Source: an uncultured Pelagibacteraceae bacterium (lineage in GTDB: Bacteria; Pseudomonadota; Alphaproteobacteria; Pelagibacterales; Pelagibacteraceae). From it: 64,000 bases of DNA. The notes under the pieces are model-generated. The model was not told where the DNA came from. It ran no database searches and worked only from the letters and a program-made list of their open reading frames with translations. Position numbers and translations under genes: made by a program. Location of the stretch: positions 60,228 through 124,227 of the forward strand of contig CACEDU010000004.1 in the NCBI GenBank assembly GCA_902558435.1. Reading direction: 5' to 3'. Below, piece after piece: positions 9,402 to 19,534 of this stretch (its first letter is position 1; each line of letters opens with the position of its first letter).

Positions 9402-11269
9402 GCTATATGCTTAATAGACTTTCTTTTAACATGAGACAACAAAATATACACAGCAGCTGGAGTAATTCCATCAATCCTAAGAGCTTGGCCAAGTGTTTTT
9501 GGCCTTATTTCCTTAAATTTTGACTTTACTTCATTTGATAGTCCTGAAAACTGGTCATAATCAAGATTATCTGGAATTTTAAGATTTTCATCTCTTTTAA
9601 ATGCTAAAATATCTGCATTTTGTTTCTTTAAATATCCTTTATAATGAGCTTTTATCTCAATTTGCTCATCAATTTCACGTGAAAAATATTCAATTTCTGG
9701 CCAAATTTCCCTTATTTTACTCATATCTACTGATTTTTGACTTAATATTTCAATTGCATTTCTTTTTACACCATCTTTAGCAATATTTATTCCAAATTTT
9801 GATACCTTTGATGGAGAAATAAGCGAATTTTCCATATTATTGAGACTTTTTTCAAGTTTAGATGCTTTATCTCTATAAATCGTTTTTCTCTCATCTAGTA
9901 TAAGTCCAGTATCAATCCCTTTTTGAGTTAGTCTAAGATCGGCATTGTCAGATCTTAAAGATAACCTATATTCAGCTCTTGAAGTGAACATTCTATAAGG
10001 CTCTGCAACTCCTTTGGTCACTAAATCATCAATCATAACTCCAATATAAGCCTCAGATCTATCAAGTATAAACGGTTCCATGCCTTTGATAGACAATGCA
10101 GCATTAATTCCAGCTATCAATCCTTGCGCTGCAGCTTCCTCATAACCTGTTGTTCCGTTTATTTGTCCTGCAAGGAAAAGATTTTTAATTTTTTTTGTCT
10201 CCAAAGTTAGAAAGAGCTCCCTTGGATCTACAAAATCATATTCTATGGCATATCCAGGTCTTAAAATTTTAACATTTTCTAAACCATTGATATTGTTACA
10301 TAATTCTTGCTGTACTTTAGCAGGAAGTGAAGTTGAAATTCCGTTAGGGTAAATTGTATTGTCATTAAGACCCTCAGGCTCCAAAAATATTTGATGTTTT
10401 TGCTTATCAGCAAACTTTACAATCTTATCTTCAATAGAGGGACAATATCTTGGACCTACTCCTTTAATACTTCCAGAGTACATAGCACTACTTTTTATAT
10501 TTCTAGAAATAATTTTATGCACTTCTTTATTTGTGTAGGTTATCCTACATGAAATTTGTTTATTAATATTTTTTTTTGTGAGGAAAGAAAAAAAATAGGG
10601 ATCTTCATCTGCATGCTGCACCTCGAGTTTTTCAAAATTAATTGTCGTTGCATCAAGTCTTGGAGGTGTTCCAGTTTTTAATCTTCCAATTTTGAAATTA
10701 TATTTTTCTAACTGCTCACTTAATCCTGTTGAAGGTTTTTCATTAAATCTTCCTGCTGGTGTTTTTTCATCTCCAATATGAATTAAACCATTTAAAAAAG
10801 TGCCAGTTGTCAGAATTACTTTTGATGATAATATTTTTTTACCTGCTTTTGTAATAAAACCAATTATATTGTTTTTTTCAAATATAAACTCAATTACAGT
10901 ATCAGAAAAAATGCTTAAATTACAGTAGTTTAACAGTTTTTCTTGCATATATTTTTTATACAATGATCTATCACTTTGCGTACGTGGTCCACGCACGGCA
11001 GGACCTCTACTTCTATTTAGTAATCGAAATTGAATTCCTGATTTATCAGCAATTTCTCCCATTACGCCATCAAGTGCATCTATCTCTCTAACAAGATGCC
11101 CTTTACCTAGTCCTCCTATAGCTGGATTGCATGACATTTCACCAATAGTTTCAAATTTATGAGTAAATAAGGCCGTATTTACACCTAATCTAGCTGATGC
11201 TGCAGCAGCTTCACAGCCAGCATGCCCACCTCCGATTACAACTACATCGAATGATATCTCATTTTTCAT
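9398..11269 (-). CDS. mnmG: tRNA U34 carboxymethylaminomethyl-modifying enzyme, MnmG subunit
   Basis: 623 aa, normal length. The N-terminal FAD-binding motif is [13 protein letters not shown], followed by [13 protein letters not shown] and [11 protein letters not shown], all hallmarks of MnmG (GidA). With MnmE it modifies the wobble uridine of certain tRNAs, using FAD, NADH and methylene-THF. The C-terminal helical domain ([19 protein letters not shown]) is intact. It sits at the head of the mnmG-rsmG-parA-parB run. A second parS-like palindrome lies within the gene at 9671-9686. Confidence 0.98.
   Translation of the reverse strand: MKNEISFDVVVIGGGHAGCEAAAASARLGVNTALFTHKFETIGEMSCNPAIGGLGKGHLVREIDALDGVMGEIADKSGIQFRLLNRSRGPAVRGPRTQSDRSLYKKYMQEKLLNYCNLSIFSDTVIEFIFEKNNIIGFITKAGKKILSSKVILTTGTFLNGLIHIGDEKTPAGRFNEKPSTGLSEQLEKYNFKIGRLKTGTPPRLDATTINFEKLEVQHADEDPYFFSFLTKKNINKQISCRITYTNKEVHKIISRNIKSSAMYSGSIKGVGPRYCPSIEDKIVKFADKQKHQIFLEPEGLNDNTIYPNGISTSLPAKVQQELCNNINGLENVKILRPGYAIEYDFVDPRELFLTLETKKIKNLFLAGQINGTTGYEEAAAQGLIAGINAALSIKGMEPFILDRSEAYIGVMIDDLVTKGVAEPYRMFTSRAEYRLSLRSDNADLRLTQKGIDTGLILDERKTIYRDKASKLEKSLNNMENSLISPSKVSKFGINIAKDGVKRNAIEILSQKSVDMSKIREIWPEIEYFSREIDEQIEIKAHYKGYLKKQNADILAFKRDENLKIPDNLDYDQFSGLSNEVKSKFKEIRPKTLGQALRIDGITPAAVYILLSHVKRKSIKHIA
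9671..9686. promoter_or_regulatory. Degenerate parS-like palindrome
   Basis: AATTTCACGTGAAAAA keeps the central 12-bp core TTTCACGTGAAA of parS but differs from the 16-bp consensus at three outer positions. It lies in mnmG, 332 bases from the perfect site. It may be a low-affinity ParB site or a chance match; the rarity of CACGTG in such AT-rich sequence favours function. Confidence 0.55.
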
Positions 11270-11345
11270 AGCTGTAATTTATTATCGATCTTAAAATTTA
11301 CAAGAAAACACTTAAAAATGCCTAAAAATCAAGTAAAATAGGTAT

Positions 11346-12677
11346 TTATTTACCTATACAGAAATCACTAAAAATGGAACCTAATATTTCTTCAACATCT
11401 ACTTTTCCAACAATCATACCTAGGTGTCTAGTTGCCAATCTTAAATCCTCTGCAGCTTTATCAAAATCTTCTTGAGAATTCTTCTCTTCAAAATGTTTTA
11501 AATTTAAAACACAAGCTTCCAGACTTCGTCTGTGTCTTTCTCTAGTAATCAAAGTTTCATCTGAACTAACAAATTTATTTCTTAATTTATCTTTAATTCT
11601 ATTTAATAATTCATCTAGGTTCGTTTCATTTTTAATTGATAAAAAGATTGGATTAAATTTTGAGATTTGTTGATTGATATTTTTATAACCAATATCAATC
11701 TTATTAATCACAATAATTGATTTTTCACTTACCAAATCGTTCAAAAAACCAGTAAAATCAATACTTTTTGGTTCTATTACTATTATATTTAGATCTGCAT
11801 CATCTGCACGCTTAAGAGCTAATTTGATTCCTTTTTTTTCTATCTCATCTTGAGAATCTCTGATCCCTGCAGTATCAGAAATAACAACTGGGTAACCATC
11901 TAAATTTAAATGAGCTTCAATAACATCTCTAGTTGTACCTGCAATTTCTGAAACAATTGCAACTTCTCTTTTAGAAAGATAATTTAACAAAGATGATTTG
12001 CCTGCATTTGCTGGACCAAGAATTGCAATCTTAAATCCTTCTCTAATTCTTTCACCAACTTTTTGATCATCTAAAATTTTTTCAATTTCTTTTCGAATTT
12101 TTTCAGAGTCACTTCTAATATCTTTAATTACATCTTCTGGAAGATCCTCATCCGGAAAATCAATTTTAGCTTCTACCTTTGATAAAATTTTTAATAGTTT
12201 TTCTCTAAGAGAATTAAACTTGTTTGAACTTTCTCCACTCATTATTTTAAGGGCTTGTCGTCTTTGGATCTCGGTTTCGGCAGAAATTAAATCAGAAACG
12301 CTCTCGGCTTTTAAAAGATTTATTTTTTGATTTTGAAAAGCTATTTTTGTAAACTCCCCAGGTTCAGCCAAACGACAATCTTCAAATTTTGATAATTGGT
12401 CTAATATTGATCTAACTACAGCTATGCTACCATGCACATGTATTTCAGCCATATCCTCGCCTGTGTAGCTCTCTGGGCCTGGAAACCACAGCAATAGACC
12501 TTCATCTATCAGCTCAGAATTATCGATTTTACTGAATTTTTTTAAGGTTGCGACACGGGGAGGTGGTATTTTGCCATTTGTAAGACTCAATATAATCTTT
12601 TTTGTAAGTATTCCAGATACACGAACAACTGCTATTCCAGAAACCCCAGGACCAGATGATAAAGCATAAATTGTCAT
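11346..12677 (-). CDS. mnmE: tRNA modification GTPase MnmE
   Basis: 443 aa with an N-terminal folate-binding domain (PGVSGIAVVRVSG, GEFTKIAFQNQKINL), a central G domain (P-loop GPANAGKSS near residue 220, G3 DTAGIR, G4 NKID), and the C-terminal CIGK tail whose Cys is characteristic of MnmE. It partners MnmG for the wobble-uridine modification. The gap to mnmG is 76 bases. The start MTIYALSSGPG is canonical. Confidence 0.98.
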   Translation of the reverse strand: MTIYALSSGPGVSGIAVVRVSGILTKKIILSLTNGKIPPPRVATLKKFSKIDNSELIDEGLLLWFPGPESYTGEDMAEIHVHGSIAVVRSILDQLSKFEDCRLAEPGEFTKIAFQNQKINLLKAESVSDLISAETEIQRRQALKIMSGESSNKFNSLREKLLKILSKVEAKIDFPDEDLPEDVIKDIRSDSEKIRKEIEKILDDQKVGERIREGFKIAILGPANAGKSSLLNYLSKREVAIVSEIAGTTRDVIEAHLNLDGYPVVISDTAGIRDSQDEIEKKGIKLALKRADDADLNIIVIEPKSIDFTGFLNDLVSEKSIIVINKIDIGYKNINQQISKFNPIFLSIKNETNLDELLNRIKDKLRNKFVSSDETLITRERHRRSLEACVLNLKHFEEKNSQEDFDKAAEDLRLATRHLGMIVGKVDVEEILGSIFSDFCIGK

Positions 12678-12713
12678 AAAAAGAGTATAACAATTATTTT
12701 TAAAAAAATATTC

Positions 12714-13985
12714 TTAAGATGGTTTATTCATCGAATTAAAGAACTCGGCATTATTTTTAGTTGTCTTTAATTTTGAATTGATAAAATCAATTGCATCCAT
12801 AGATCCCATAGGAGCAATAATCCTTCTTAGAACATTCATTTTTTGTAGATCATTTTTATCAAATATTAATTCTTCGCGTCTAGTTCCTGATTTAGTTATA
12901 TCTATTGCCGGGAATATTCTTTTTTCAGATATTTTTCTATCTAATATTGTTTCACTATTTCCAGTTCCTTTAAATTCCTCAAAAATTACTTCATCCATTC
13001 TGCTTCCCGTATCAATTAGAGCTGTAGCTATAATAGTTAAAGAACCTCCCTCTTCAATATTTCTTGCTGCACCAAAAAATCTTTTTGGTCTTTGAAGAGC
13101 ATTTGCATCTACACCACCTGTTAAAACTTTACCTGAGCTTGGAACAACAGCATTGTAAGCTCTTCCTAATCTTGTGATCGAGTCTAAAAGTATAACGACA
13201 TCTTTCTTATGCTCAGTTAATCTTTTAGCTTTTTCAATTACCATTTCAGCAACAGCAACATGGCGCTGAGCTGGCTCGTCAAACGTTGAACTAATAACTT
13301 CACCCTTCACTGTTCTTTGCATATCCGTAACTTCCTCAGGTCTTTCGTCAATTAATAAAACCATGAGATAACATTCAGGATGATTGGCTGTTATAGAGTT
13401 AGCTATGCTTTGTAAAATCATTGTTTTTCCTGCTTTAGGAGGAGATATAATCAATGATCTTTGACCTTTTCCAATTGGACTTACTAAATCTATTAACCTA
13501 GGAGTCAGATCAGGTTTTTTTTCAATTTTATTTGTCTCTACTTCCATACCTAATTGTTTATTTGGATACAAAGGCGTTAAATTATCAAAAGCAATTTTAT
13601 GTTTAAATTTATCTGGCTCTTCAAAATTTATTTTACTAACTTGAAGAAGTGCAAAATATCTTTCTCCATCTTTTGGAGATCTAATTGGACCTTCAACTGT
13701 ATCTCCTGTTCTTAATCCAAATCTTCTTATTTGGCTTGGGCTTACATATATGTCATCTGCACCTGGTAGATAGTTAGACTCCATCGCTCTGAGGAAGCCA
13801 AAACCGTCTTGGAGTAATTGTAAGACTCCTCCACCTGTTATCTCTTCACCTTTTTCTGCAAGCTTTTTTAAAATTGCAAAATAAATTTCTTGTCTCCGAA
13901 GTGTACTAGCATTTTCTATACCCAGTTTTTCAGCTTCAGTGATTAACTTTTCAGAGCTTTTTTCTTTTAATTCTTGTATGTTCAT
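12714..13985 (-). CDS. rho: Transcription termination factor Rho
   Basis: 423 aa. An N-terminal Rho helix domain (LITEAEKLG) leads into an RNA-binding cold-shock-like domain ([22 protein letters not shown]). The RecA-like ATPase domain has P-loop [10 protein letters not shown], then [14 protein letters not shown] and [11 protein letters not shown]. This hexameric helicase ends transcripts lacking intrinsic terminators, which fits the few hairpin terminators visible here. rho next to mnmE and the hem genes is part of the alphaproteobacterial origin region. Confidence 0.98.
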   Translation of the reverse strand: MNIQELKEKSSEKLITEAEKLGIENASTLRRQEIYFAILKKLAEKGEEITGGGVLQLLQDGFGFLRAMESNYLPGADDIYVSPSQIRRFGLRTGDTVEGPIRSPKDGERYFALLQVSKINFEEPDKFKHKIAFDNLTPLYPNKQLGMEVETNKIEKKPDLTPRLIDLVSPIGKGQRSLIISPPKAGKTMILQSIANSITANHPECYLMVLLIDERPEEVTDMQRTVKGEVISSTFDEPAQRHVAVAEMVIEKAKRLTEHKKDVVILLDSITRLGRAYNAVVPSSGKVLTGGVDANALQRPKRFFGAARNIEEGGSLTIIATALIDTGSRMDEVIFEEFKGTGNSETILDRKISEKRIFPAIDITKSGTRREELIFDKNDLQKMNVLRRIIAPMGSMDAIDFINSKLKTTKNNAEFFNSMNKPS

Positions 13986-14044
13986 GTGTGGAGGTTTTTG
14001 TTAAAGATAAGTTAAATATATATACTAGTATAAAAATTTCAACC

Positions 14045-14482
14045 CTAGATAGGTTTAAAAACCACAATAAAAACTGTTAAAATCAATAAAATTGTGGGAA
14101 TTTCATTGATTATTCTAAAAAATTTAGCTGATTTAGTATTTTCTTTTGTCTTTAGTAATCGAATGCATTTTCCGAGATACTCATGATAAATCGTTAAAAT
14201 CACGACAAAAATAATTTTCAACTGCAGCCACAAATAAGCGAAACTTTCTATACCGTTTATCCAAATTAATATAATTCCAAAAAGCCAGGATAAAATCATG
14301 GCTGGCCTCATAATATAATTATAAAGTTTTCTCTCCATTATCTCAAAAATTTCAGTAGCTTGATCTTTTTCAAAATTCTCTACATGATATACGAATATTC
14401 TTGGCAAATATAAGAGACCGGCCATCCAAGAAATTACTGCTATTAAATGCAAAGATTTAAATAAAAGATAACCACTCATCAA
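14045..14482 (-). CDS. hemJ: Protoporphyrinogen oxidase HemJ
   Basis: A 145-aa membrane protein with four predicted helices. The N-terminal LHLIAVISWMAGLLYLPRIFVYH carries the His and W-x-x-x-L-Y-x-P-R pattern of HemJ (UPF0093), and YHEYLGKC follows in the third segment. HemJ oxidises protoporphyrinogen IX in the step before ferrochelatase. It starts directly after the hemH stop, completing a hemE-hemH-hemJ operon for the end of haem synthesis. Confidence 0.93.
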   Translation of the reverse strand: MMSGYLLFKSLHLIAVISWMAGLLYLPRIFVYHVENFEKDQATEIFEIMERKLYNYIMRPAMILSWLFGIILIWINGIESFAYLWLQLKIIFVVILTIYHEYLGKCIRLLKTKENTKSAKFFRIINEIPTILLILTVFIVVFKPI

Positions 14483-15475
14483 TTATATATTTTTCATAAT
14501 TAGATTTTTTAATAAGAAAATATGATCCTCACTATCATTTAAACATGGTACCATTTCAAAATTCTCACCACCAGATTTAATAAAACTCTCTTTACCCTGA
14601 ATAGATATTTCCTCTAAAGTTTCTACACAATCAGATGAAAAGCCTGGACAAATAACTAAAATATTTTTCTTGCCTTCTTTAGGTAACGTTTCAAAAGTTT
14701 TATCTGTGTAAGGTTGTAACCATTCTTGAGGGCCAAATCTTGATTGAAATGTAGTCTTAATTTCAATATCTGAATATTTTTCAGAAATCAGTCTGGTAGT
14801 TTTATGACAATAGCAATGGTAGGGATCACCTTTATCAAAATATTTTTTAGGTATTCCGTGATAAGATGCAATTATTAAATCTGGTTTCCAATTAATTTCA
14901 CTAATTTTTTTTTCAATACTATTTTTGATTGCTTCTATATAAAGAGGTTCTGACTCATAGTGTGGGATAATTTTTAGGTTTGGTTGCCACCGCATTTTCA
15001 TCAAAGTTCTATAAACTTCATCACAAACTGTTGCTGTTGTTGCTGCTGCATATTGCGGGTAAAGGGGAAGAACAATTAAACTTTCACAACCTTTTTTCTG
15101 AAGTTCGTTAATTTTGCTTTTAATACTTGGATTTCCATACCTCATAGCAAAATCAACAATTAAATCTTCATTGCCAATTTGTTTAGACAATTTTTGTGCT
15201 TGGCTCTCAGTATAATATCTTAGAGGAGACATATCTTTGTCTCTCATCCATATCTCTTTATAGGCTTTTGCTGTTTTAGAAGGTCTGAAAGTAAGAATAA
15301 ATAAATTAAGTATTATCTGCCAAATTATGGGATTCACTTCTATCACTCGTCTGTCTGATAAAAATTCTTTTAAATATTTACGAATATCTAGCCAGTTAGT
15401 TGAGTCAGGTGTACCAAGATTAATAATTAGAATACCTGTCTTACCATAATTGATTTTCGGATGGTCTGGAGTCAT
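14483..15475 (-). CDS. hemH: Ferrochelatase
   Basis: 330 aa. ILIINLGTPDST at the N terminus, the catalytic His in ASYHGIPKKYF, and PGFSSDCVETLEEI near the C terminus are ferrochelatase signatures. It inserts Fe2+ into protoporphyrin IX at the inner membrane surface. GDPYHCYCHKT shows two closely spaced cysteines, and another is in SSDC; an iron-sulfur cluster as in some bacterial ferrochelatases is possible but cannot be settled from sequence alone. The start overlaps the hemE stop by 4 bases. Confidence 0.97.
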   Translation of the reverse strand: MTPDHPKINYGKTGILIINLGTPDSTNWLDIRKYLKEFLSDRRVIEVNPIIWQIILNLFILTFRPSKTAKAYKEIWMRDKDMSPLRYYTESQAQKLSKQIGNEDLIVDFAMRYGNPSIKSKINELQKKGCESLIVLPLYPQYAAATTATVCDEVYRTLMKMRWQPNLKIIPHYESEPLYIEAIKNSIEKKISEINWKPDLIIASYHGIPKKYFDKGDPYHCYCHKTTRLISEKYSDIEIKTTFQSRFGPQEWLQPYTDKTFETLPKEGKKNILVICPGFSSDCVETLEEISIQGKESFIKSGGENFEMVPCLNDSEDHIFLLKNLIMKNI

Positions 15476-16473
15476 TTAAAATTTCTTACAATCTTAATTA
15501 ATTCTTCAACCATTTCAATTTTAGTCTCAGGGAGAATTCCGTGGCCTAAATTAAAAATGTATGGGTGATCTTTAAAAATATTTAGATATTTTTCAACTTC
15601 TGTTTTAAGAGTTTTTTGATCAGTTAACAGTATTTTTGGGTCAAGCCCGCCTTGTATTGGTATTTTAATTTCTTTAACAATTTTTTTTGGATTAACATCG
15701 TAATCTATATTTACAGCATCAGGTTTAACAATCTCACAAAAATTTTTATAATCTTTAATACCTCTAGGAAAACAAATAACAGGAATATTTAATTTCTTCA
15801 CATACTCTACAATATTTAATGTAGGTATATAAATATACTCTGGAATTTTTTCTTCTAGTAAACCAGCCCAACTATCAAAAATTTGAATTATTTTAGCTCC
15901 TGCTTCAACTTGATTTTTAATATGAAGTTTTAAAAATTTCTCAATTATTTCTAGTAATCTATTTACTAAAAAATCATCTTTAAAAAAATCATTTGATAAA
16001 CCTTTTTTAGGAGAGGATTTATTAATCATATAAACTAAGATTGTCCAAGGCGCTCCAACAAAACCAATCATGTCCCTGTTGTTCATCAGAGGATTTTTTG
16101 AAGTTTTTGAAATTGCTTTGTAAACTTTATAAACTTTTTCAGTGAAATTTATTTCGTCAATATTTTTTATTTTTTCTAAATTTATATCACCTAATTTAGG
16201 TCCAAAATTTTTTTCAAATTCTACTTTTTGACCAAGACCATATGGTAACATTAAAATATCTGAAAATATTACAGCTCCATCAAATCCAAATCTTTTAATA
16301 GGTTGTAAAGTAATTTCAGATGCTAAATCACTATTAAGACAAAGTTTTATAAAATCTTGGTTTAGTCTCCTAATTTCTCTAAATTCTGGAAGATACCTTC
16401 CTGCCTGTCTCATCAACCATATAGGATTAGATCTAGTATCATTTTCTTTAATACATTTAGTTATGGGACTCAT
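15472..16473 (-). CDS. hemE: Uroporphyrinogen decarboxylase
   Basis: 333 aa. The N-terminal motif PIWLMRQAGRYLPEFRE and IQIFDSWAGLL in the middle are diagnostic. It decarboxylates uroporphyrinogen III to coproporphyrinogen III. It is the last leftward gene before the candidate origin; in Caulobacter and relatives the replication origin lies immediately upstream of hemE. Its promoter must lie in the 284-bp gap, so it may be linked to origin activity. Confidence 0.97.
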   Translation of the reverse strand: MSPITKCIKENDTRSNPIWLMRQAGRYLPEFREIRRLNQDFIKLCLNSDLASEITLQPIKRFGFDGAVIFSDILMLPYGLGQKVEFEKNFGPKLGDINLEKIKNIDEINFTEKVYKVYKAISKTSKNPLMNNRDMIGFVGAPWTILVYMINKSSPKKGLSNDFFKDDFLVNRLLEIIEKFLKLHIKNQVEAGAKIIQIFDSWAGLLEEKIPEYIYIPTLNIVEYVKKLNIPVICFPRGIKDYKNFCEIVKPDAVNIDYDVNPKKIVKEIKIPIQGGLDPKILLTDQKTLKTEVEKYLNIFKDHPYIFNLGHGILPETKIEMVEELIKIVRNFK

Positions 16474-16757
16474 ATAAATAGATAATATATTATTTACTTT
16501 ATTAGTATTATGTATTGTGAATAACGTAAATTAGTCAATTTCCACACTTAATTAACCTATTGTTAACAATTTTAATCACTAATTAATAAGATATTTAAAG
16601 GATAAATTAAAGATTTTCACATTTCTATATATTTTGAATAACTATAATCACATTTTATAATTTGTTTAATATTAAAGAAAAAAACAAGGTTCTATTCATT
16701 TAAAGAATAAATCTGCATTTTTCTTATTTTTACTAATAGTTTATAAACATCTTATAC
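16474..16757. other. oriC: Candidate chromosomal replication origin (oriC)
   Basis: This is the longest non-coding gap in the window. It separates a block of genes all running left (7.1-16.5 kb) from a block all running right (16.8-20.2 kb). The flanks, hemE and a DUF299-maf-aroE-coaE-dnaQ block, are the same as at the characterised Caulobacter origin. It holds one perfect DnaA box on the minus strand (TTATTCACA), a one-mismatch site (TTATTCAAA at 16633-16641), several two-mismatch sites, a TTGTTAACAA palindrome, and long A/T tracts suited to unwinding. Function is inferred; skew analysis and mapping would settle it. Confidence 0.78.
16516..16524 (-). promoter_or_regulatory. DnaA box
   Basis: The complement of TGTGAATAA reads TTATTCACA, which fits the TTATNCACA consensus exactly. 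It lies in the gap between hemE and the DUF299 gene, near the hemE side. Confidence 0.7.
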
Positions 16758-17585
16758 ATGAGAAACTTATATCAAATTTACTTAATATCAGATTCTACTG
16801 GAGAAACATTGGATAGGATATTTCTAGCGTTAAAAGCTCAATTTCCTAATTTTGAATATGAAACTAATCATTTTTCTTTTACTCGTACTGAAAGTCAAAT
16901 CATAAGCATTTTGAAACAAGCTAAAAAAGATAGGAATTCAATAATTTTATATACAATAGTAAATAGTAAACTTGCAAAATATCTTACAGAAAAAGCCTAT
17001 GAGAGAGAGATACCTTGTTTTGGCGTTCTTGGAGATTTAATATTAAATTTTTCAAAAGTTTTAAATCAAAAAGCTTCTCATCAGCCAAGTGGTCAGCACA
17101 TTTTAAATGAAGAATACTATGATAGAATTGAGGCTATTCAGTTTACCATGAATCATGATGATGGACATCAAACTGATGATATAGAAAAATCTGATATCAT
17201 TCTTTTAGGTGTAAGCAGGACAAGTAAAACTCCAACAGCAATCTATTTAGCAAATAGAGGTTTTAAAACCTCAAACATCCCTTTAGTTAACAAAAATTCA
17301 ATTCCATCAAAAGTTACTGCAAAAAACTTTTTGCCATGTGTTGTTGGTTTAGTAACTGAAGCTGAGAGACTATATGATTTAAGAAAAAATAGATTGAATT
17401 CTCTAAAAGAGGATCAAAATAGCGAGTATGTAAATATTGATAAAATCAGAGATGAATTAAATAGTTCAAAAAAAATATTCAAAGAAAATAATTGGCCCGT
17501 AATAGATGTAACTAGAAAATCAGTTGAAGAAACTGCAGCATCCGTAATTAAAATTTATGAAATAAAAAGTAAAAAAAATGCCTGA
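16758..17585 (+). CDS. Pyruvate phosphate dikinase/PEP synthase regulatory protein (DUF299)
   Basis: 275 aa, full length for this bifunctional kinase/pyrophosphorylase family. It contains LISDSTGETLDRI at the N terminus and the P-loop GVSRTSKTPTAIYLANRG in the middle. The family switches PPDK or PEP synthase on and off by phosphorylating a threonine near the catalytic histidine. Which enzyme is the partner cannot be told here. It is the first rightward gene from the candidate origin and overlaps maf by 8 bases. Confidence 0.93.
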   Translation: MRNLYQIYLISDSTGETLDRIFLALKAQFPNFEYETNHFSFTRTESQIISILKQAKKDRNSIILYTIVNSKLAKYLTEKAYEREIPCFGVLGDLILNFSKVLNQKASHQPSGQHILNEEYYDRIEAIQFTMNHDDGHQTDDIEKSDIILLGVSRTSKTPTAIYLANRGFKTSNIPLVNKNSIPSKVTAKNFLPCVVGLVTEAERLYDLRKNRLNSLKEDQNSEYVNIDKIRDELNSSKKIFKENNWPVIDVTRKSVEETAASVIKIYEIKSKKNA

Positions 17586-18162
17586 CATCATTTTAGCTTC
17601 AAAAAGTAAAGTTAGAAAGGAAATATTGGATAATCATAATATCAATTGTAATGTTGAAGTTTCAAATGTTGATGAAGATCCGATAAAAGAAAGTCTGCTA
17701 AAAGAGGGTGCTTCACCAGAAATCATTTCTAAAAATCTTGCGGAATTGAAAGCAAATAAAGTAAGTCAAAAAATTAATAATGTTTTGGTTTTAGGAGCAG
17801 ATAGCGTCATCGATCTGACTGGGGAGTTAATATCAAAACCAGAAAGTAGGGAAGAGGCATTAAATATTTTAAAGAAACTTAATGGAAAAAAACATTCTTT
17901 AATCAGTTCGGTATGTATATCTAAAAATGGTTCCATGGTTTGGAACTATACTGATAAAGCTTACTTGACCATGAAGGATTTTTCTGAAAACGAATTAATC
18001 ACTTATCTAAATAAAATAAGCGACGAAGCTTTATATGCTTATAATGTTTATCAGATTGAAGGGGAAGGAAGAGCTTTATTCTCAAATATTGATGGTGATG
18101 ATGATACGATAATGGGGTTACCAATTAAAAAAATTAAGGAGTATTTGGAACTTCAAAAATGA
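17578..18162 (+). CDS. maf: Maf-family nucleotide pyrophosphatase
   Basis: 194 aa with ILASKSKVRKEIL at the N terminus, LGADSVIDLTGELISKP in the middle, and YQIEGEGRALF near the end, all Maf signatures. Maf proteins hydrolyse non-canonical or modified nucleoside triphosphates and are tied to septum inhibition in some bacteria. It overlaps both neighbours (DUF299 gene and aroE) by a few bases, in an origin-flanking operon. Confidence 0.95.
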   Translation: MPDIILASKSKVRKEILDNHNINCNVEVSNVDEDPIKESLLKEGASPEIISKNLAELKANKVSQKINNVLVLGADSVIDLTGELISKPESREEALNILKKLNGKKHSLISSVCISKNGSMVWNYTDKAYLTMKDFSENELITYLNKISDEALYAYNVYQIEGEGRALFSNIDGDDDTIMGLPIKKIKEYLELQK

Positions 18163-18950
18163 AAAAATTTTTTGTTATAGGAAACCCAATTGAACACTCT
18201 CTATCTCCAAAGTTGCACAATTATTGGATAAAATTAAATAATTTAACAGCAGTTTACGATAAAAAAAAATTAAATATCTCTGAACTAGAAAACTTTATTA
18301 AAGAACTTGAAGAAAAGAAAATTGATGGAATTAATGTTACAGTACCTTTTAAAAATTCTGTAATTCCTTTTTTAGGCAAATTATCTGTTGAGGCCCAAAG
18401 AACTCAATCAGTAAATACTATATACTTAAGAGATGGAACAGTAATAGGACATAATACAGATATAGAAGGGTTTGAGTTGGCTATTAAACATACAAATTAT
18501 GATGTTGTTGGAAAAAAAGTTTTAATATTAGGTGCGGGAGGTGTTTCGCCTTCAATTATAGTAGCTTTAAACAATATGAGTGCCAAAAAAATATTTATAA
18601 GCAATAGAACACAAAGCAAAGCAGAAAATTTAAAAAAAACTTTTAATGAAATTGAAATTGTTAAATGGGGAACAATACCTGATTTTGATATGATTATAAA
18701 TGCGACTAGTTTAGGTTTGAAAAATGATGAAAATATTAGTTTAGATTATTCGAAAATTAGTCCTGAAAAATTTTTTTATGATGTAATTTATAATCCATCC
18801 GAAACTAATTTCTTAAAATCTGCTAAAAAAAATGGAAATAAAATAGAAAATGGAAAAAAAATGTTTATTTATCAGGCCCAAGCATCTTTTAAAATATGGA
18901 ATAACCTAGAGCCTCAAGTGGACAATAAAGTTATGGAGCTTTTAAATTGA
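18159..18950 (+). CDS. aroE: Shikimate dehydrogenase (NADP+)
   Basis: 263 aa. The substrate site GNPIEHSLSPKLHN, the catalytic Lys in NVTVPFKN, HNTDIEGF, and a Rossmann loop LGAGGVSPSI with SNRTQSKAE for NADP+ binding are all present. It converts 3-dehydroshikimate to shikimate in aromatic amino-acid synthesis. It is translationally coupled to maf upstream, and its TGA overlaps the TTG start of coaE. Confidence 0.97.
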   Translation: MKKFFVIGNPIEHSLSPKLHNYWIKLNNLTAVYDKKKLNISELENFIKELEEKKIDGINVTVPFKNSVIPFLGKLSVEAQRTQSVNTIYLRDGTVIGHNTDIEGFELAIKHTNYDVVGKKVLILGAGGVSPSIIVALNNMSAKKIFISNRTQSKAENLKKTFNEIEIVKWGTIPDFDMIINATSLGLKNDENISLDYSKISPEKFFYDVIYNPSETNFLKSAKKNGNKIENGKKMFIYQAQASFKIWNNLEPQVDNKVMELLN

Positions 18951-19534
18951 TTAAGATTGGTGTTTTAGGTGATATAGGTTCAGGCAAAAGCTTTGTTGCA
19001 AAACATTTTGGTTATCCAGTTTTTAATGCTGATAAAGAAGTTAGTGATATCTACAAAAAAGATAAATCTTGTTATAAAAAAATTAAAAAGAAATTTCCAA
19101 AATTTATTAAGTCAAAAACATTAAAAAAAGATGAGCTTGGGAGTGTCATAAAAGCAAATAAAAAAAATCTGAAAAAATTATCAGATATTGTTCATCCTAT
19201 AGTAAGGAAGAGAATGTATTTATTCTTTAAAAAAAACAAAAGAAAAAAAATGATTGTGTTAGACATACCATTATTAGTTGAAAATAAATTATATGATGAA
19301 AATTTTTATTTAATTTTTGTTCAATCAAATAAAAAAGAGATTAATAAAAGGCTTAAAAAAAGGCCTTTCTATAATAAAAGTATTATTAATAACTTACGAA
19401 AATCTCAAAGCTCTCTGGCTTATAAAAAAAAAATATCTAATTTTGTTATCAAGAATAATTTTAAACTTCTAAACTTAAAAAAAAAAATTAAAATAATTAA
19501 AAAAAAGATTCTAGATGAAAGAAATAGTTCTTGA
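18947..19534 (+). CDS. coaE: Dephospho-CoA kinase
   Basis: 195 aa with P-loop GDIGSGKSFVAKHF and the family motif VLDIPLLVENKLYD. It catalyses the last step of coenzyme A synthesis. The start is TTG at 18947, within the aroE stop region, giving MIKIGVLGD, the expected N terminus. The C-terminal third is extremely lysine/asparagine rich (LKKKIKIIKKKI), reflecting A-rich base composition more than function. Confidence 0.93.
   Translation: MIKIGVLGDIGSGKSFVAKHFGYPVFNADKEVSDIYKKDKSCYKKIKKKFPKFIKSKTLKKDELGSVIKANKKNLKKLSDIVHPIVRKRMYLFFKKNKRKKMIVLDIPLLVENKLYDENFYLIFVQSNKKEINKRLKKRPFYNKSIINNLRKSQSSLAYKKKISNFVIKNNFKLLNLKKKIKIIKKKILDERNSS

Noticed and set aside
16572-16586. TTAA-N7-TTAA match to the CtrA box in the candidate origin
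   Set aside because: In sequence this AT-rich such a match is expected by chance at a fair rate, and it is not known from this window whether CtrA controls initiation here.
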